The notes beneath the pieces are model-generated. The model had not been told where the DNA came from, ran no database searches, and saw only the letters and a program-made list of their open reading frames with translations. From NCBI GenBank assembly GCA_000827205.1, contig KN832567.1:952681-1016680 (forward strand): a DNA stretch of 64,000 nucleotides. The letters are read 5' to 3'. Below are positions 51,769 through 63,559 of the stretch, one piece after another (the stretch's first letter is position 1; each line of letters starts with the position of its first letter). The stretch is from Plicaturopsis crispa FD-325 SS-3 (taxonomy: Eukaryota; Basidiomycota; Agaricomycetes; Amylocorticiales; Amylocorticiaceae). A program made the translations under genes and the position numbers.

Positions 51769-53977
51769 ATGCTGCTCCTCGTTTTAGCTGCGTATGCTGC
51801 CGTGCTCCTTCAATCGTTCGTAGTATCGTTCATTCACGGTCGACGCGATGACTTAACTCAGGCTGGAGCGGGGGAAGGAAGCAGCGGCTATCCGAATAAC
51901 CCGCTATTCATAGATGTACGTTGTCTCAGTCTTACACGAGCTGTCCATGGACTAGGTCACTCAGTAACTAAGATTCATAGATGCCCATCGATCACTGGAG
52001 CCTGAACGCTAGCGGCTCCACATTCAAGAACCGCTACTGGGTCAACGACACCTATTACGATCCAACTCGAGGGGGACCAGTGTTCAGTACGTTAGTCTCG
52101 TCCCTACTTCAGAGTTTTCGTCATATCGAGCGATAATATGATGGCAATTTTATACCAGTATTCGACTCTGGGGAACAAAACGCAGAGCCGTTGCTGCCAT
52201 ACTATCTTCAAGTGCACATTTTTCTTCAGTTTTAGTCGTTTCTCGCGTTGACTATGCTTACTAGGAATACCATGGACTTTCCGCAACGATGCAACTGGCA
52301 AAACGATATGGAGGCGTTGCCATACTTTGGGAGCACCGCTACTATGGCGTCTCACTTCCATTTCCCGTTAACGTGCGCCTAATTACCTCCCAGCAAGAAC
52401 TGCAGTAATAATGTCTCACAGGAAAATACTACCGCTGACGAATGGCAATTTCTGACAACTGAACAAGCACTAGAAGATGTGGTATTCTTCGCTAATTCAT
52501 TCCCTACCTCTTCTAACGGCACATCGACAACTATTCTGCATCCGTCCATCACACCATGGATATGGTTGGGTGGTTCCTATCCCGGTGTACGAGGCGCACA
52601 CATGCGCGTGCGCAACCCGGAGATAATATATGCGACCTGGGCAAGTTCAGCGCCTGTTCATTCTCAGGTCGACATGGTTAGCTACTATGAAGCGGCGGAG
52701 CGGAGCTTGACACGCAACTGCTCCGCGGACTGGGTTGCTGTCACTGAGTGAGTCGAACTCTCTTCGCATACCTCGCAGGCTCACTGGCTCGACTCTGACC
52801 TGTGGCTCCTAGGCATGTCGACAAGATATTAAAGGGTGCGAACAATACGGCGAAAATTGAGCTCAAGTATGACCTCCTTCGAGCGAGGATGAGCGGCCCC
52901 GGCGGAAACACGAGTAGCGCTGCCAACCTCACGATGCAGCAGGCCAATCTCACTGGTAATGTCGACGCCGCGAGTATTCTCATGGATCCCCTCAACTTTT
53001 ATCAAGTAAGATCACGCCATTATTAACTTCACGGGCTGACGCCTCTCGCGACATCCAGTACTATGGATTTGCAGCATCCGTACTCCCTTTCTGCGAGCTC
53101 CTCGAGACGCAGAATCAAACCGCCATCCCCGTCGAGCAAGGCCTCAACGCTACGTACGGCATCGAGGATGCCCTTCGCGCTTTTCTCGACGCAATCGCAG
53201 AGCTCGACTATGATTCTGTCCCGCCAGGTCCTCCTGATCCAACGGCTGATTTCTCGTGGATGTATCAGTATTGCTCCGAGTATGGTGAGTGTCGACGCAA
53301 ATCTATCCGTTTCATTGTGATTTGAGTTGAAGTTCGTGACAGGCTTCTACCAGCGCGGAGACCCAAACAACCCGCTGTCCATCGAGACGTCGTTCTTGTC
53401 TCTAGACTACTTCCAGGCCGGGTGCAATGAGTCGTTCAAAGGACTTCCTCCGTCACCCCAAGTTGATCACGTCAACAAATACGGCGGATGGAATATGACC
53501 CCCTCCAACGTTCTATTCACAAACGGAGAATGTACGCTTCTTCATGTTCGTAGTTTTGAATCGCGTATTTACTCACAGCACCGGTCGTTCAGTCGATCCA
53601 TGGAGGACTATGGGCTTAGCGTCTATCGAACCCGAGTCACCAAAGAGGAACGCGTCCGTCATCGTCCCGCCGTACGTGGTTGCTTTGCCTGGTTCAGCGT
53701 TTCCGAGCTGATCACCGGCAGCCCCAGATGCAACACGCCTCCGCCGGGGACGGATTTCTTCGGCCTCACCCATGCCAACTAAGTGCACGTCTCCGACATG
53801 CGCGTCCTCCTCGAGCCCGACGCGAACCACACGAATTTCCAGACCGTCGGCTTTTACAGCCCAGTATCGCAGGAGCCGTTCTACTCCGGGCTGGGTCTTT
53901 TTGAGCTTGCTCTCGACGAGTGGTTACCTTGCTTCGGGAACAGCAGTACGATCAGTCATCAGGATTTCGGACTGTAG
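51769..53977 (+). CDS. Secreted serine carboxypeptidase of family S28
   Basis: About ten exons. The N-terminal hydrophobic segment (MLLLVLAAYAAVLLQSFVVS) is a signal peptide. Then come PIDHWSLNASGSTFKNRYWV and VFIFDSGEQNAEP, typical of the S28 N-terminus; WEHRYYGVSLPFP; the nucleophile Ser in GGSYPG (about 52574-52591); NKYGGWNMTPSNVLFTNGEF with catalytic Asp in FDPWRTMG; and the catalytic His in VHVSDMR (about 53784). Fungal S28 enzymes are prolyl carboxy- or dipeptidyl-peptidases acting in acid secretions. Many N-glycosylation sites are present. A TAA at 53780-53782 is read here as part of the last intron, since the family sequence continues right after it (VHVSDMRVLLEPDANHTNF). The penultimate donor (about 53691) is the least certain. 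Confidence 0.85.
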
Positions 53978-54596
53978 TAGTCAGGATATCGCTGGCGTTG
54001 GGGCTATTTCACCGTCAACAAGTGGCCAGCGTTCAAGTATTTGCACTCAAAATGTAGGGACGTACACGATACAACAACCTTACGATAATGCACCATCTGT
54101 CTATAGCACTGCCCGAGTCGCCTGCGCGAAGCTTGAAACGAATTAGATTCAGGATTTCTATTATGAGGGAGAGTACGCATAACCCGCCGAACAAATCAAC
54201 CGGCAGAATCAGATAACACAACCGTCCTTGAAATCCGTGCAGTCCACGAAACAGCAAAACTAAAAACGTATAGAGATAAGGCGAACGACAAAGGTCCATC
54301 TGCAAACGCGTGTGATACGAGCGTAGCAGACGGCGGGAGGGGAAGGTGAAGGAGCGTCAGCCGCGAGGGGGAGGAAGTCTCGGCTTATAGGATAGATAGG
54401 ATTACAAATGTATTCAACATTGTCCGGGGTTGTGTCGACGGTCAGCGGCAGGCGGAGATGGATATGGCGGGTAGGTAGAGGATGTGTGTATATGGCGATC
54501 TCGAGATATGCGGAGGATGGGTGCAGGAGTGAGTGTTCGATGAGGGAGATGAAAGAAGGACATGGGGGAAGGTCCTTATATTAAGAATATGCGAGC
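53978..54596. other. Convergent 3' intergenic region
   Basis: About 620 bp between the S28 peptidase gene and the glucan-synthesis gene, which converge. G-rich stretches near 54330-54380; no gene. Confidence 0.5.
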
Positions 54597-57331
54597 CTAA
54601 CATCCATCGTACTGTGCAGACATCACGCGTTAGCATGCCGATGTATGGAAACAATGAGCTTTACGCACCAGTGAATTTTTTGGCATCGAGTACGGCCACG
54701 TTGTGATGTTCGGGTCTATCGTTACGGTGGTTAGACGGAGTAGATAGAAACGAGAACAAGATTCGTACTGTTGTATACGGAGCTATGCGCGTTGATGTAG
54801 TCCTCCGTCGGGAAGTCTTTAGGACTGCACCCGACGTTGGTGTGCCCTTTGCGCTGATACACGCGCACGTAGTCGACGAGCATGTAAGCTGGGAACTCCA
54901 TCGTCGTGAGGTCGATCTCCTGCCAGTTGGCTGCAATCGCGCGCATCAGCAGAGGTCAATATGAAAAGAGCGTATGTAGAACGTACTCGAGATACCCAAG
55001 TTGAACACGATGGACTGGGGGCGGCAACGGTTAGCACTGCGCAACGAGAAAGACGTCGGCTGTACGCACCATGGGCTCCTGTGGGATAAGCCGCTGGTCG
55101 ACGCCTGAACCTCCGCTGTCTATGGGGTCGGGAGCGACGGCGCCCGGGCCCATGCGTACGCTCGGCTTGCCGTCCACTTGCCACGTTATGAAGGTGTCGT
55201 CGATGTTCTTCGGGTCTTCCCAATACTCGAATCCTAGATCGATATGCGCGCGCTTCAGAGGTGGGTCATTGAAATCGATCTGGGTAAACGCACCGAATTG
55301 GGTGAACACCTGGCCGGAGCCCATGAACGCGTCCGCAGGTACCTGCGTCAGCCCAGAGACCGCCTGCTGTACCGCAGACCCACTACGCCGAATCCGTATC
55401 GTCAGTATAGCAACTTCGCGCGCGGCGGGAGGAGGCAGCACTCACGTATACGTGTTGGCGCGCGAGATGGTGGGGTCGTACACCGTCCACTCGTCGGACG
55501 TCGCGTTGAGGTAGATGTAGTCGTGTGTAAACGGCGCGAACTGTGCGGATTGCGAGACGACCTGGCCGTCGCCTAGCTTGTTGCGCTCTACCTCGAGGAT
55601 ATCGATCTCCGGCGCGCCACGGCCGACGCCCACATTCGGGCCTGGGTGATCTTCGCCCGAGCAGGTACACGACCTGCGTGCGAGGCGTCAGTCGTTAGTT
55701 CGTGCAGGGAGGAAGGGACGGGGAGAACGACGTACGAGAGCTTTTGGCCGGTAAGCCACGACAGCTCGTAGTTATACTTCGACTTGCTCCAGTCCGAGTG
55801 CAAGGCCGCTGCCGGCCCCGACTTGTTCGAGTAAGTCTGATTAGGGAACGTACCGACATCGCATGCGGTGTATCTGTATCGCCGCCGTTAGCATTCCGAT
55901 TCGTCGAGAGCAGAAGGACACTGCTTACGAGTATGGCCATGTCCCATCCGTTGTGCCACCGTACCCTGGACGTCCGAGGTTACCCATCGTCCAAGCGCCG
56001 GGCCACTATATTTAAATCGCTCAGTAAAGCAGACGGCGCGAGTAAGTAAATGGGCTCACGTAGCCCTGGGTGTTCTGATCCGGACCCGGCAGCGTTATCG
56101 AGACCTCGATGTACCCGCCTGTAAAGCAAAACTTGTTCCAGCTCTGCAGCATACCGCTGCGGTACGGGAGCCCCTTCCACTCGGTATTCTCTATCAGAAT
56201 CTTGAGCGAACCGTTCGTGGTCGTCACCTGGCCCGGGTCGTACCACTCCTGGTCGTTTGTCGCCCAATACCACAAGTCGACGGCTTCCCAGTATGGGTCG
56301 TCGCCTGGATAGAACGTCCGGCCATCGACGTTGAATTCGTCCGAGAAGACGAGTTCGTAGTCCTGGCCATCGAACCCTGTGCGCGACTTTGCAGAGTCGG
56401 GTGTGTCGGTGTCGATCATGGACGGCATACCGAAGCTAAACTTGCGTGAGTAACGCGCACGGGGGTAGGGAAAATGCGACACTCACAGGACGGGGTTCTG
56501 GCCGGTACCGTTTATGTTGATATTTCCGTCGATCGCGAGGTTTCGTTGGTTGTTTTGTACGAACGTGATCACCGGGTAGAGGATGAACAGACACATCAAC
56601 CCACCGAGGAGTAATATGAGCACCCCGATGTTGAGCGTCCCTCGTATGCCGAACCCGCCCGAGCTGCGCGAGTCCTTCTCGTTCATGTCATGGAGTAGAT
56701 CCTCCTCGTCCGGCGGCTCCTTCTCGTCCACCTCGGGATCGTATACGTACGGAACCATGCCGCGGGTCGCACCAAGATAACCCGACGGGTATTTAGAGTC
56801 GGATGATAGGGAGAAGAGGGAGTCGCCAGAACTCGAGACGACGGAGTCACGATTCGAGCCAAACGCATTTCTTGGAGGTAAGAGAGCGCCGTGCTCGTCC
56901 TCGTTCGCGAGGCGGTAGAGAACCATAGAGCCGCGCTGACCGGCGCCTACGGAATGAGAGAACTGCGCCGCGAGCGCCTGCGACTCCTCCGACGCTACGC
57001 GATTAAAAGCACTTGCGCTGGACGCCGGTCGAGATCGCGCAAAAGGTGATGTGGGCATGGCGGACAGGTTGGAATGTGGGCGTGGATTTAACGGGGAAGA
57101 CACGAAGTTGGACAAGGAGCGTGAGGGGGTCCGTGAGGGTGAATCAGGATCGACAGGCAGCAACGGTGCGTCCTGTGTCGGCGTCGACACCGTTGGCGAG
57201 CGCGGGTAGCCATACGAATGGTAATCGCCCGATTCCCGTTGCTGCGGCGGGGTTGTTGAACGCGGCGGGGTCGATGGGCCGTCGTCGTCGTTGGAAGAGC
57301 TGCTCCCGGGCGTTGGCCATTGCGTCGACAT
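54597..57331 (-). CDS. Beta-1,6-glucan synthesis protein KRE6/SKN1 (glycoside hydrolase 16-like)
   Basis: About nine exons. The first (57331 to about 56484) encodes a long Ser/Pro-rich cytosolic N-terminus, an acidic segment, and one membrane helix GVLILLLGGLMCLFILYPVI, so the protein is type II membrane-bound. The lumenal part is a SKN1 domain: YELVFSDEFNVDGRTFYPGD with DPYWEAVDLWYWATNDQEWY, FCFTGGYIEVSITLPG, YSNKSGPAA, GAPEIDILEVERN (the E-x-D-x-x-E catalytic motif of GH16), WQVDGKPSVRMGPGA, MLVDYVRVYQ and a C-terminal PKNSLYDGC. Kre6/Skn1 proteins sit in the Golgi/ER and plasma membrane and are needed for cell-wall beta-1,6-glucan. The tiny last exon (YDGC and stop, 54597 to about 54608) follows an intron with donor GTGCGT. 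Length near 690 residues fits the family. Two genes of this type are common per genome, so I give no paralogue symbol. Confidence 0.9.
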
Positions 57332-59584
57332 CGCTCAAGCGGGCACCGGCGTCGACGATGGTAGGAGAGAAAAAGGGAAATAACGGAGAACGACGACGAC
57401 GAGCAAACGACGACGAGGAAATTGGAGGGAAAGGACGTTCTGTGCGTGGACGCGGCCAGGGCTCGGCGTCGCGGCTTAGCAAATCGCAAGCAAATCGTGT
57501 CAAAGTTCGATCGACCGGCCGTACCTTTTCTCGTTCACTTTCCCTTGTCTTTCCACACAGTTTTCTCTTCCAAATTTCTCTACGGGGTGTCTGCGCAGCA
57601 CAAATTTCAAGTTTACAGGTTTTTCTCGAGCACGAACGACGCCCGTTCCACTTTTTCGAGTCCCTGTCGAGTTTCGGCGTCGTGATACATGGCCACGTTC
57701 TTGCTAAATTAATTACTCGCGCATTCGCAAGACCGGAAAGACCGGAAATTCTCTCCGTAGCTCAACCACGCTCCTCCATAGCCAGGCGATTTTGTGAGTC
57801 GCTATACCATTCTGTGCAAGTCTTGCGCCCTTACAGGATCTGTGGCAGCGGGTAAGTAGCTTAGGGTTATGTCGAATGTACGCACGAATACACGATGATA
57901 AGGCGTGGGCGGGCCAACGGCATCAGAGTCGGCATCATCGTGACATCGTTCGACACTGAGGCAAGATACTCCGATGTTTATCCCTAGATTTGTCGAATTG
58001 TCTGCTGGGATCGTACATGATACGGCAAGTCCAAGCCACTCTCTTTCGAGGGTGAACGGTGACCGAAAGCTCGTACGCCTAGCATTTACTCTTGTCCCTG
58101 CATTTTCCTGAAACGAGATATTTGGATCTTTCGCACCACAGAGTAATCTCACCGCGGTCAAGACTCGACGCAGCACGCGTCTGCATCCCACGCAACCTCA
58201 CGATGCGCGATAAATTCCCTCGCCGTCCCTTCGCTTCCGCGTAAGAGTTCTCGCGACGTCCTTCTAGGGCTACGCGCACCAAAATATACGCACGAAGCTC
58301 GTGCCGTCCGCTCCATTTGAGGGTTCGTCGCGAGGCCTCTATCTAGGTCCGTGTTACAATTCTCAGGACTGGGGGAAGGCCACCTTTTTCATTTTAGAAA
58401 CCGTATCCAGGGTTCGCGGTAAGTTGCTTAGCGTTGGATGACTTGGAACACCTTCCCTCAGCGATTCTCTGTCGACGCTAGACGGATATCTACACATCGC
58501 CGTGACGCGACGGCTTCGCTACATCCCGACGCCCGTTCCGGTGTTAGCGCGATCAGACGTTAAGTGCAGTTTTTATAATTATCTCGTGCCGACGTACTCA
58601 TATCACACTGCTTATTCAGTACATATATTGAGCTGATCATGAAACACTTCCAGGGTAGTTGTTGCTCGCATCGCTCGGTCGATGCAATTCTGGCCGACGT
58701 CGCTAGCGCTGTGTAAAGGGACTACCGCGAATGACCTGCCAATAAGCGTACCGGTTGGTCCGCGAATGAACATGTCGCGTGCTCTCTGCTGCCGCTGCAC
58801 AGGATGCGTTTTCGACATATCGGTGAGTGTCCGTCGTCGAGAAATGTGTTGTACAGTTACAGTTTTCGACGAGTTTTCAAAGTTTCGCTCGCCCGAATCC
58901 AGGCCGGTATGCGTGACTTCGCGTTCAAGTCCGGATGTCATCGCTGTCGTCCCCCCAGCTTATCGTGCATCCTCCCTGCAGCTGATTGCGTCAAGCTAGA
59001 TAACCTGACTTGTCCAATATAGGCGGTCGTACACGTTCTGTCCTCTCGACTCGGCGTCGAGATTTAGGGTCGCGAAAGTTACCGTGTAACGTGAAGTCTC
59101 GCGAAGACGGTGTACATCACCGTACTTCGCGTTGTTCGTTGCGGGGATCAAGCTCGCGTTTGAGACCGTGAATACAGGGTAAGCAGATCGCTAGATAATA
59201 TACCATTCTTATCGCACGACCGGGTCCTGTTTGTGCTCACAAATCCCAGCCCAAATTTTCCATTCAAATTTCCGCACCGTGCCCGTACCATCTCCCAAAT
59301 ATTTGACGCAGCTGTACATACCATACACTTCGATTTCCTCAATGATAATGTATTTGTTGTAACGATGTGGCCACCTGTAAACCGTGCGCCTGAGTGTAGA
59401 ACATTGAGCAGTTTGAGCTTCAGCTGCGTTCAACAGGAGAAAGTGATTTCGAACTCCGTGAAGTGGTGGCACGGTGCACGTGGACATGATCTACGCGAGC
59501 GAATTCCACCATTGTTGTTTCCTTCAAGTTCCACTACGATCTACTAGCACTCTTCCTCTTCCTCCAGTGCCCTGCTCTGCTACC
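57332..59584. other. Large intergenic region, no gene seen
   Basis: About 2.25 kb between divergent genes. ORFs above 100 codons are antisense shadows of the glucan-synthesis exon or have no motif. It must contain two promoters. Confidence 0.4.
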
Positions 59585-62133
59585 ATGCCTCGACGCAGAT
59601 CTTCTCGCTTGCATGCTCGTCCTTTGGACAGCGAATCCGCTCAACAGCCTGTCGACGATGAGGGCGGCGCTGACTCGGAAACTTCGGAGCCAACGACGCG
59701 CCCCAAGAAACGCACCAAACGCGTGACTAGAAAGACAGCTGCCAGTCGTACATCTGAAGAGAAGAAACCGAAATTGAGAGGCAGTCGAGGAAAGCTCGCC
59801 AATTTTACAGAAATGCCACTCGATATTCTGTTCGAGGTGCGTATGCATGCATTCATTGCCGCGTCGTTCCAGTGCCGTTGCTGACTCGGCGATATCGTGG
59901 CGTAGATACTCGAGTACATGCTCCCCGTCGACATTCTTCATCTCGCCCGAACGACCAAAGCCCTGCGCGGCATCCTCATGTGCCGGCGCACCGCCATTTC
60001 GATATGGAAAGCGGCCTTCGCGAATTGCCCCGACATCCCGGAATGTCCGGACGACCTGAACGAGCCGCAGTATGCGAATCTAATGTTCCTGAAGCATTGC
60101 CACGTACGAAATCCCCTCTCCCTTTCCGTTTGCGCGCCTGTGGCTGACGTTCTCGCAGGGCTGCCTGAAACCGAACGCGAAAGCGTACTGGAGTCTCCGC
60201 GTTAGGTACTGCACGCGCTGTGCGTATGATCGGTCAGTCTGTGTTGATTAGCTTGACGCCAGTGTACTCAGTGCAGCATTGCGGACACTCTAGATCCGTC
60301 GACTGGGACCTCGCGGCCGACAGCCTCAGCTACATTGTGATGCAGCATATACCGCCCCGCTCGCGAAGTGAGTAGTCCGCGCAGAGCTCAAGAATGCTGT
60401 CATACTCATTTGAATTGTTCCAGGAGAAGCGGAGCGCATCATAACGAGTGGCTCCGTAGCAGCCTTCAAGCAGACGCTAAATGCGTTATCCTCCGGGGAG
60501 GAAAGACGTGCATATAAGCAGGCATGTCAGGAAAGGAAAGACCGAATTGACGAGGTTTGTCGTGAGACAACATATGGCTCAAGTAGTTGCAAGCTGACAG
60601 GCAAACTCGACAGCACGCAATGGCTTGTCAAAACTGGGTCCGTAAGCAGAAAGACGAGCGATCGGTAGAGCTGGAGAGGATCCGAGATGACAGATATCAA
60701 GAGTGAGTGTCTCGCATGGTCGAGGGATTGTCTTCATACTAACGTATCGCTGGTGTACAGAATCTTTGATAGGCTCTCGAACATGGGGTACGGGCCCGAG
60801 CTCGGTACCATCCGGTCGCCCGCATTTTGTGACCTACCCCAAGTTAAACGTTCGAAAGAACTAACGGACCGCGGTGCGTACTGCGACTCCTGGATCCTTT
60901 TCCTCGTAACTTAAGCTTTTCGCTGGCAGAATGGGAGAAAATCTTACCCGTCCTCGTGGGCTACATTACGCAGCAGAAGGAGCGACGCATACAGTATCAA
61001 CGACCGTATCGCCTTCGCGCGGCAGTCGAGACCCTCGGAGTACTGGTCGAGGCATATAACCAAGATCAGCCCCCCAATCAGCCTACTCTAGCTGCTGCCG
61101 ACGTATGCCTCCTGCCGCCTTTCAAGTCGATCATCTTGGACACTCCGCCGGACATCGAAATCACCGAAGAGAGCTTCCGCGATGCCATGGAACAGCTGCC
61201 TCAGCTCACGCCAGGGTGGTTTGAGGCAAGCACTGATCAGCTCGTGGCGCGCATCGCAGAAAGCACATCCCAAGAGCCGAACCGACAATCGCTTGACCTC
61301 GCGACCTCCTGGTTCTACTGCGCTGGCCCTGTAGCCTGCATCGCCGCACCGCATCACGGCGCCGACATCGTAACACACCACCACAAGAATTTCTCGTATC
61401 AACGCGACGTCGACACGAAGTCAGTGCACTACGAGTTGAGGACTGCGTTTGACGCGCTCCGACATGGTCCCTGGAGAGCGGATACGGTCGAACTCGTTCG
61501 CGACGTTCCGGCGCTCGTGCGTCTGTGCGGGCTGGATCCGGAGGTAGCTACCGCTGCGGATATGGACGCGCTTGATCCGTGGGTAGCTTGCCGTGCGTCA
61601 TGGTGTGCAAGGCCGAAGGAACGCGGCGAGGGCGAGGGCGACATCGAAGTATTAAGTTGGAGGGCGGCGGTACGTTTTCTGCTGCACGGTATGCGTAAAT
61701 TCATACACTGATGACGCTACATCGGTTCTTTTCCTCGCTCGACCTCGCTCAGGTCAAACATGCCTCACGCTTACACAGATACTCGAATGACCCCCGTCCT
61801 GTTTGGACCTTGCTAGATGCAGAGCAGACGCATCGCGCGAGGGAAGCAGCACGACCGCAGCGCGAAGGTGTCGTGATTGAGATGCATGTGTGTATGCGGT
61901 GCAGAGAGCGGGTGCCTCGCGGAGTTGATGGCTCAAACTTTTTGCGTCATCATCGGGACATGTGTGTACCATTCATCGCTCTGATGTACTCTTGAGTCTC
62001 ATCGTAAAGTTCTTGCAGGCATGAGGGCGACAAAATGTCGGACCCAAAGCCCGACGATTTTCGTCTTGTGCATGGCATGCCCGCGCCGCCTCCGAAAGAT
62101 ATTAGATTATCTGCGTCGTTGTTCCAGCTGTAA
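59585..62133 (+). CDS. F-box protein of the Agaricomycete type
   Basis: About ten exons. The N-terminus is basic and Ser/Thr-rich with a nuclear-localisation-like RPKKRTKRVTRKT. Then a clear F-box, NFTEMPLDILFEILEYMLPVDILHLARTTKALR, spans the first intron. Next come CHGCLKPNAKAYWSLRVRYC (a Cys cluster), a helical charged region QACQERKDRIDEHAMACQNW with RKQKDERSVELERIR, and a long C-terminal part with WFYCAGPVACIAAPHHGAD, VKHASRLHRYSN, MHVCMRCRERVPRG and the final PKDIRLSASLFQL. This order is seen in a large Agaricomycete F-box family. A role as SCF substrate receptor is inferred from the family. Splice choices around 60225-60290 (donor GTGCGT, acceptor ACTCAG) and 60590-60620 were made to keep the frame. 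Confidence 0.78.
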
Positions 62134-62550
62134 CGCGACCTTACGTCCACGATATACGGTACACCACCATTTTGGCCGGACATCCACCTGTGACTCCCAC
62201 ATAGCCCCTCGTATTAGCCTGGTTGATGGGGCGTTATCGCATGCCTAAGAGGCCGCGTTCGCAGTAGATCCACGGCACCCCGATATTTCTTCAATAGCTC
62301 CCAGTAATTACTTAGAGGATCTCGAATAGATATCACTGCCAAAGCCTGACCGTGCATATGACGCACTTGGCGCCACCGTAAGCACGCGGCGCCATCGTGA
62401 GGAAAGGGTCGAGCTCGTCGTTCGCGACAGCGAGCAACGCCCGCAACGCGTTTCTCGATAACTACTGCACCGTTTGCTACAAAATTTTGATTGGCTTGGA
62501 TATTCACTGATATGCAGTCTAGCTATGCTCTTGACAGAGCTACATGATCA
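62134..62550. other. Non-coding, probably transposon-flanking
   Basis: About 420 bp downstream of the F-box gene. No gene; the next sequences to the right are transposon-like. Confidence 0.35.
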
Positions 62551-62763
62551 TCAAACTTCGTCTTCTCCTCCAGAGTCAGAGTCCTCAACTACGGGCGCGC
62601 TCTTCGCGGCTTTCCGAACCTGCTTCGCCTTCTTCGCCGGCCTGTCATTCTCATTCTCTTTGCCTACCGTTGACGCCTTGCGCTTGGACCTCGTCTTGCC
62701 CGCGTCGGAGCGCTTCTTCCTCGGCTTTCCAACGACTTCCATCAGGAAAAAATTAGGAAGCAC
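62551..62763 (-). CDS. Short Lys-rich ORF, possible C-terminal fragment of a transposon protein
   Basis: A 70-codon frame with GKPRKKRSDAGKTRSKRKAS, several Lys clusters and an acidic end DSDSGGEDEV. It looks like the basic/acidic C-terminal tail of a larger nuclear or transposase-like protein, but nothing upstream continues it: the region above is AT-rich with stops. It may be a relic rather than a gene. Confidence 0.3.
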   Translation of the reverse strand: MLPNFFLMEVVGKPRKKRSDAGKTRSKRKASTVGKENENDRPAKKAKQVRKAAKSAPVVEDSDSGGEDEV

Positions 62764-63165
62764 TGTAGCGAAATGTAGTCAACATAGTGCCTGTAGCATT
62801 TTAGCTACCCCCCCTATATGTAGACATTAATAGCTGCGCTTACGCAAACTGTAGCACAATATAGCTTCATAGCCTCGTAGTAGCATAGACATCTGTAGTC
62901 CCTATATACAATATAGCTGATGTCAGATTTTGAACATCAGCAAAACGCAAAATTTCTTAAGTCGTCTTACAGCGTCGTACCAAGACGTTTAAGACAGTTC
63001 AGATACATAAGATGGCCAGACGCTTGAATCTGACTAAGTAGATCCATCTTCTGGTCCAGTTCGCGTCAGACCGATTAAGACCGAATTAAGATAAATCATG
63101 TCTTACCGACGCAGCCTCTCAGACACAGGACAGACGATATAAGAGTGTATCCGTTATGACAGAAT
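62764..63165. other. AT-rich, probably transposon-derived non-coding DNA
   Basis: About 400 bp with no ORF of note; short TATAGCT-like words recur several times. It lies next to the copia 3' region. Confidence 0.35.
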
Positions 63166-63341
63166 CTATGAAAGCGAGTACGTCGCGTCTCAGCCGCACA
63201 GTACGATGTGGAACGACTGAGTGAATTATACCTATGAAAGCGAGTACGTCGCGTCTAGTACAAGCATAAGTAAATAGCCAAAGTAATGTATGAATGAATG
63301 TAACATACCTCAGCCGCACAGTACGATGTGGAACGACTGAG
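63166..63341. repeat. Interleaved short direct repeats, probably in the 3' LTR of the copia element
   Basis: A 25-bp word (starts CTATGAAAGCGAG) occurs at 63166-63190 and 63232-63256. A 33-bp word (starts CTCAGCCGCACAG) occurs at 63189-63221 and 63309-63341. The two repeats overlap at 63189-63190, so the region was built by partial tandem duplication. Position downstream of the copia coding end suggests LTR sequence, but LTR borders were not found. Confidence 0.65.
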
Positions 63342-63435
63342 GAAAAGGAAAATAACAGACAGCAAATTACAAGTCCATGAACGCTGACCAATCAACCCAG
63401 TATAGAAAATAGCCCCTGTGTGTTCTGGTCTCAAA

Positions 63436-63462
63436 TTTGCCGCGCCACTGTGGCGCGGCAAA
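63436..63462. repeat. Perfect 13-bp-arm palindrome
   Basis: TTTGCCGCGCCAC, a single T, then its exact reverse complement. It lies between the end of the copia coding region and the LTR-like repeats and would form a GC-rich hairpin in the transcript. Confidence 0.8.
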
Positions 63463-63559
63463 AACCAAACCAGAAAGTTGGTCACATGATCTGCCTATGG
63501 CAGATGGTCTTTGCGCGCGCCACCGAGGCACGTTGGACAGAGGGTGCAAGCGGGCACCG

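Noticed and set aside
53780-53782. TAA stop inside the S28 peptidase
   Set aside because: The conserved sequence with the catalytic His continues right after it, and a GT-AG intron covering the TAA keeps the frame.
57013-57855. 280-codon plus-strand ORF
   Set aside because: Antisense to the first exon of the glucan-synthesis gene and its 5' region; no motif.
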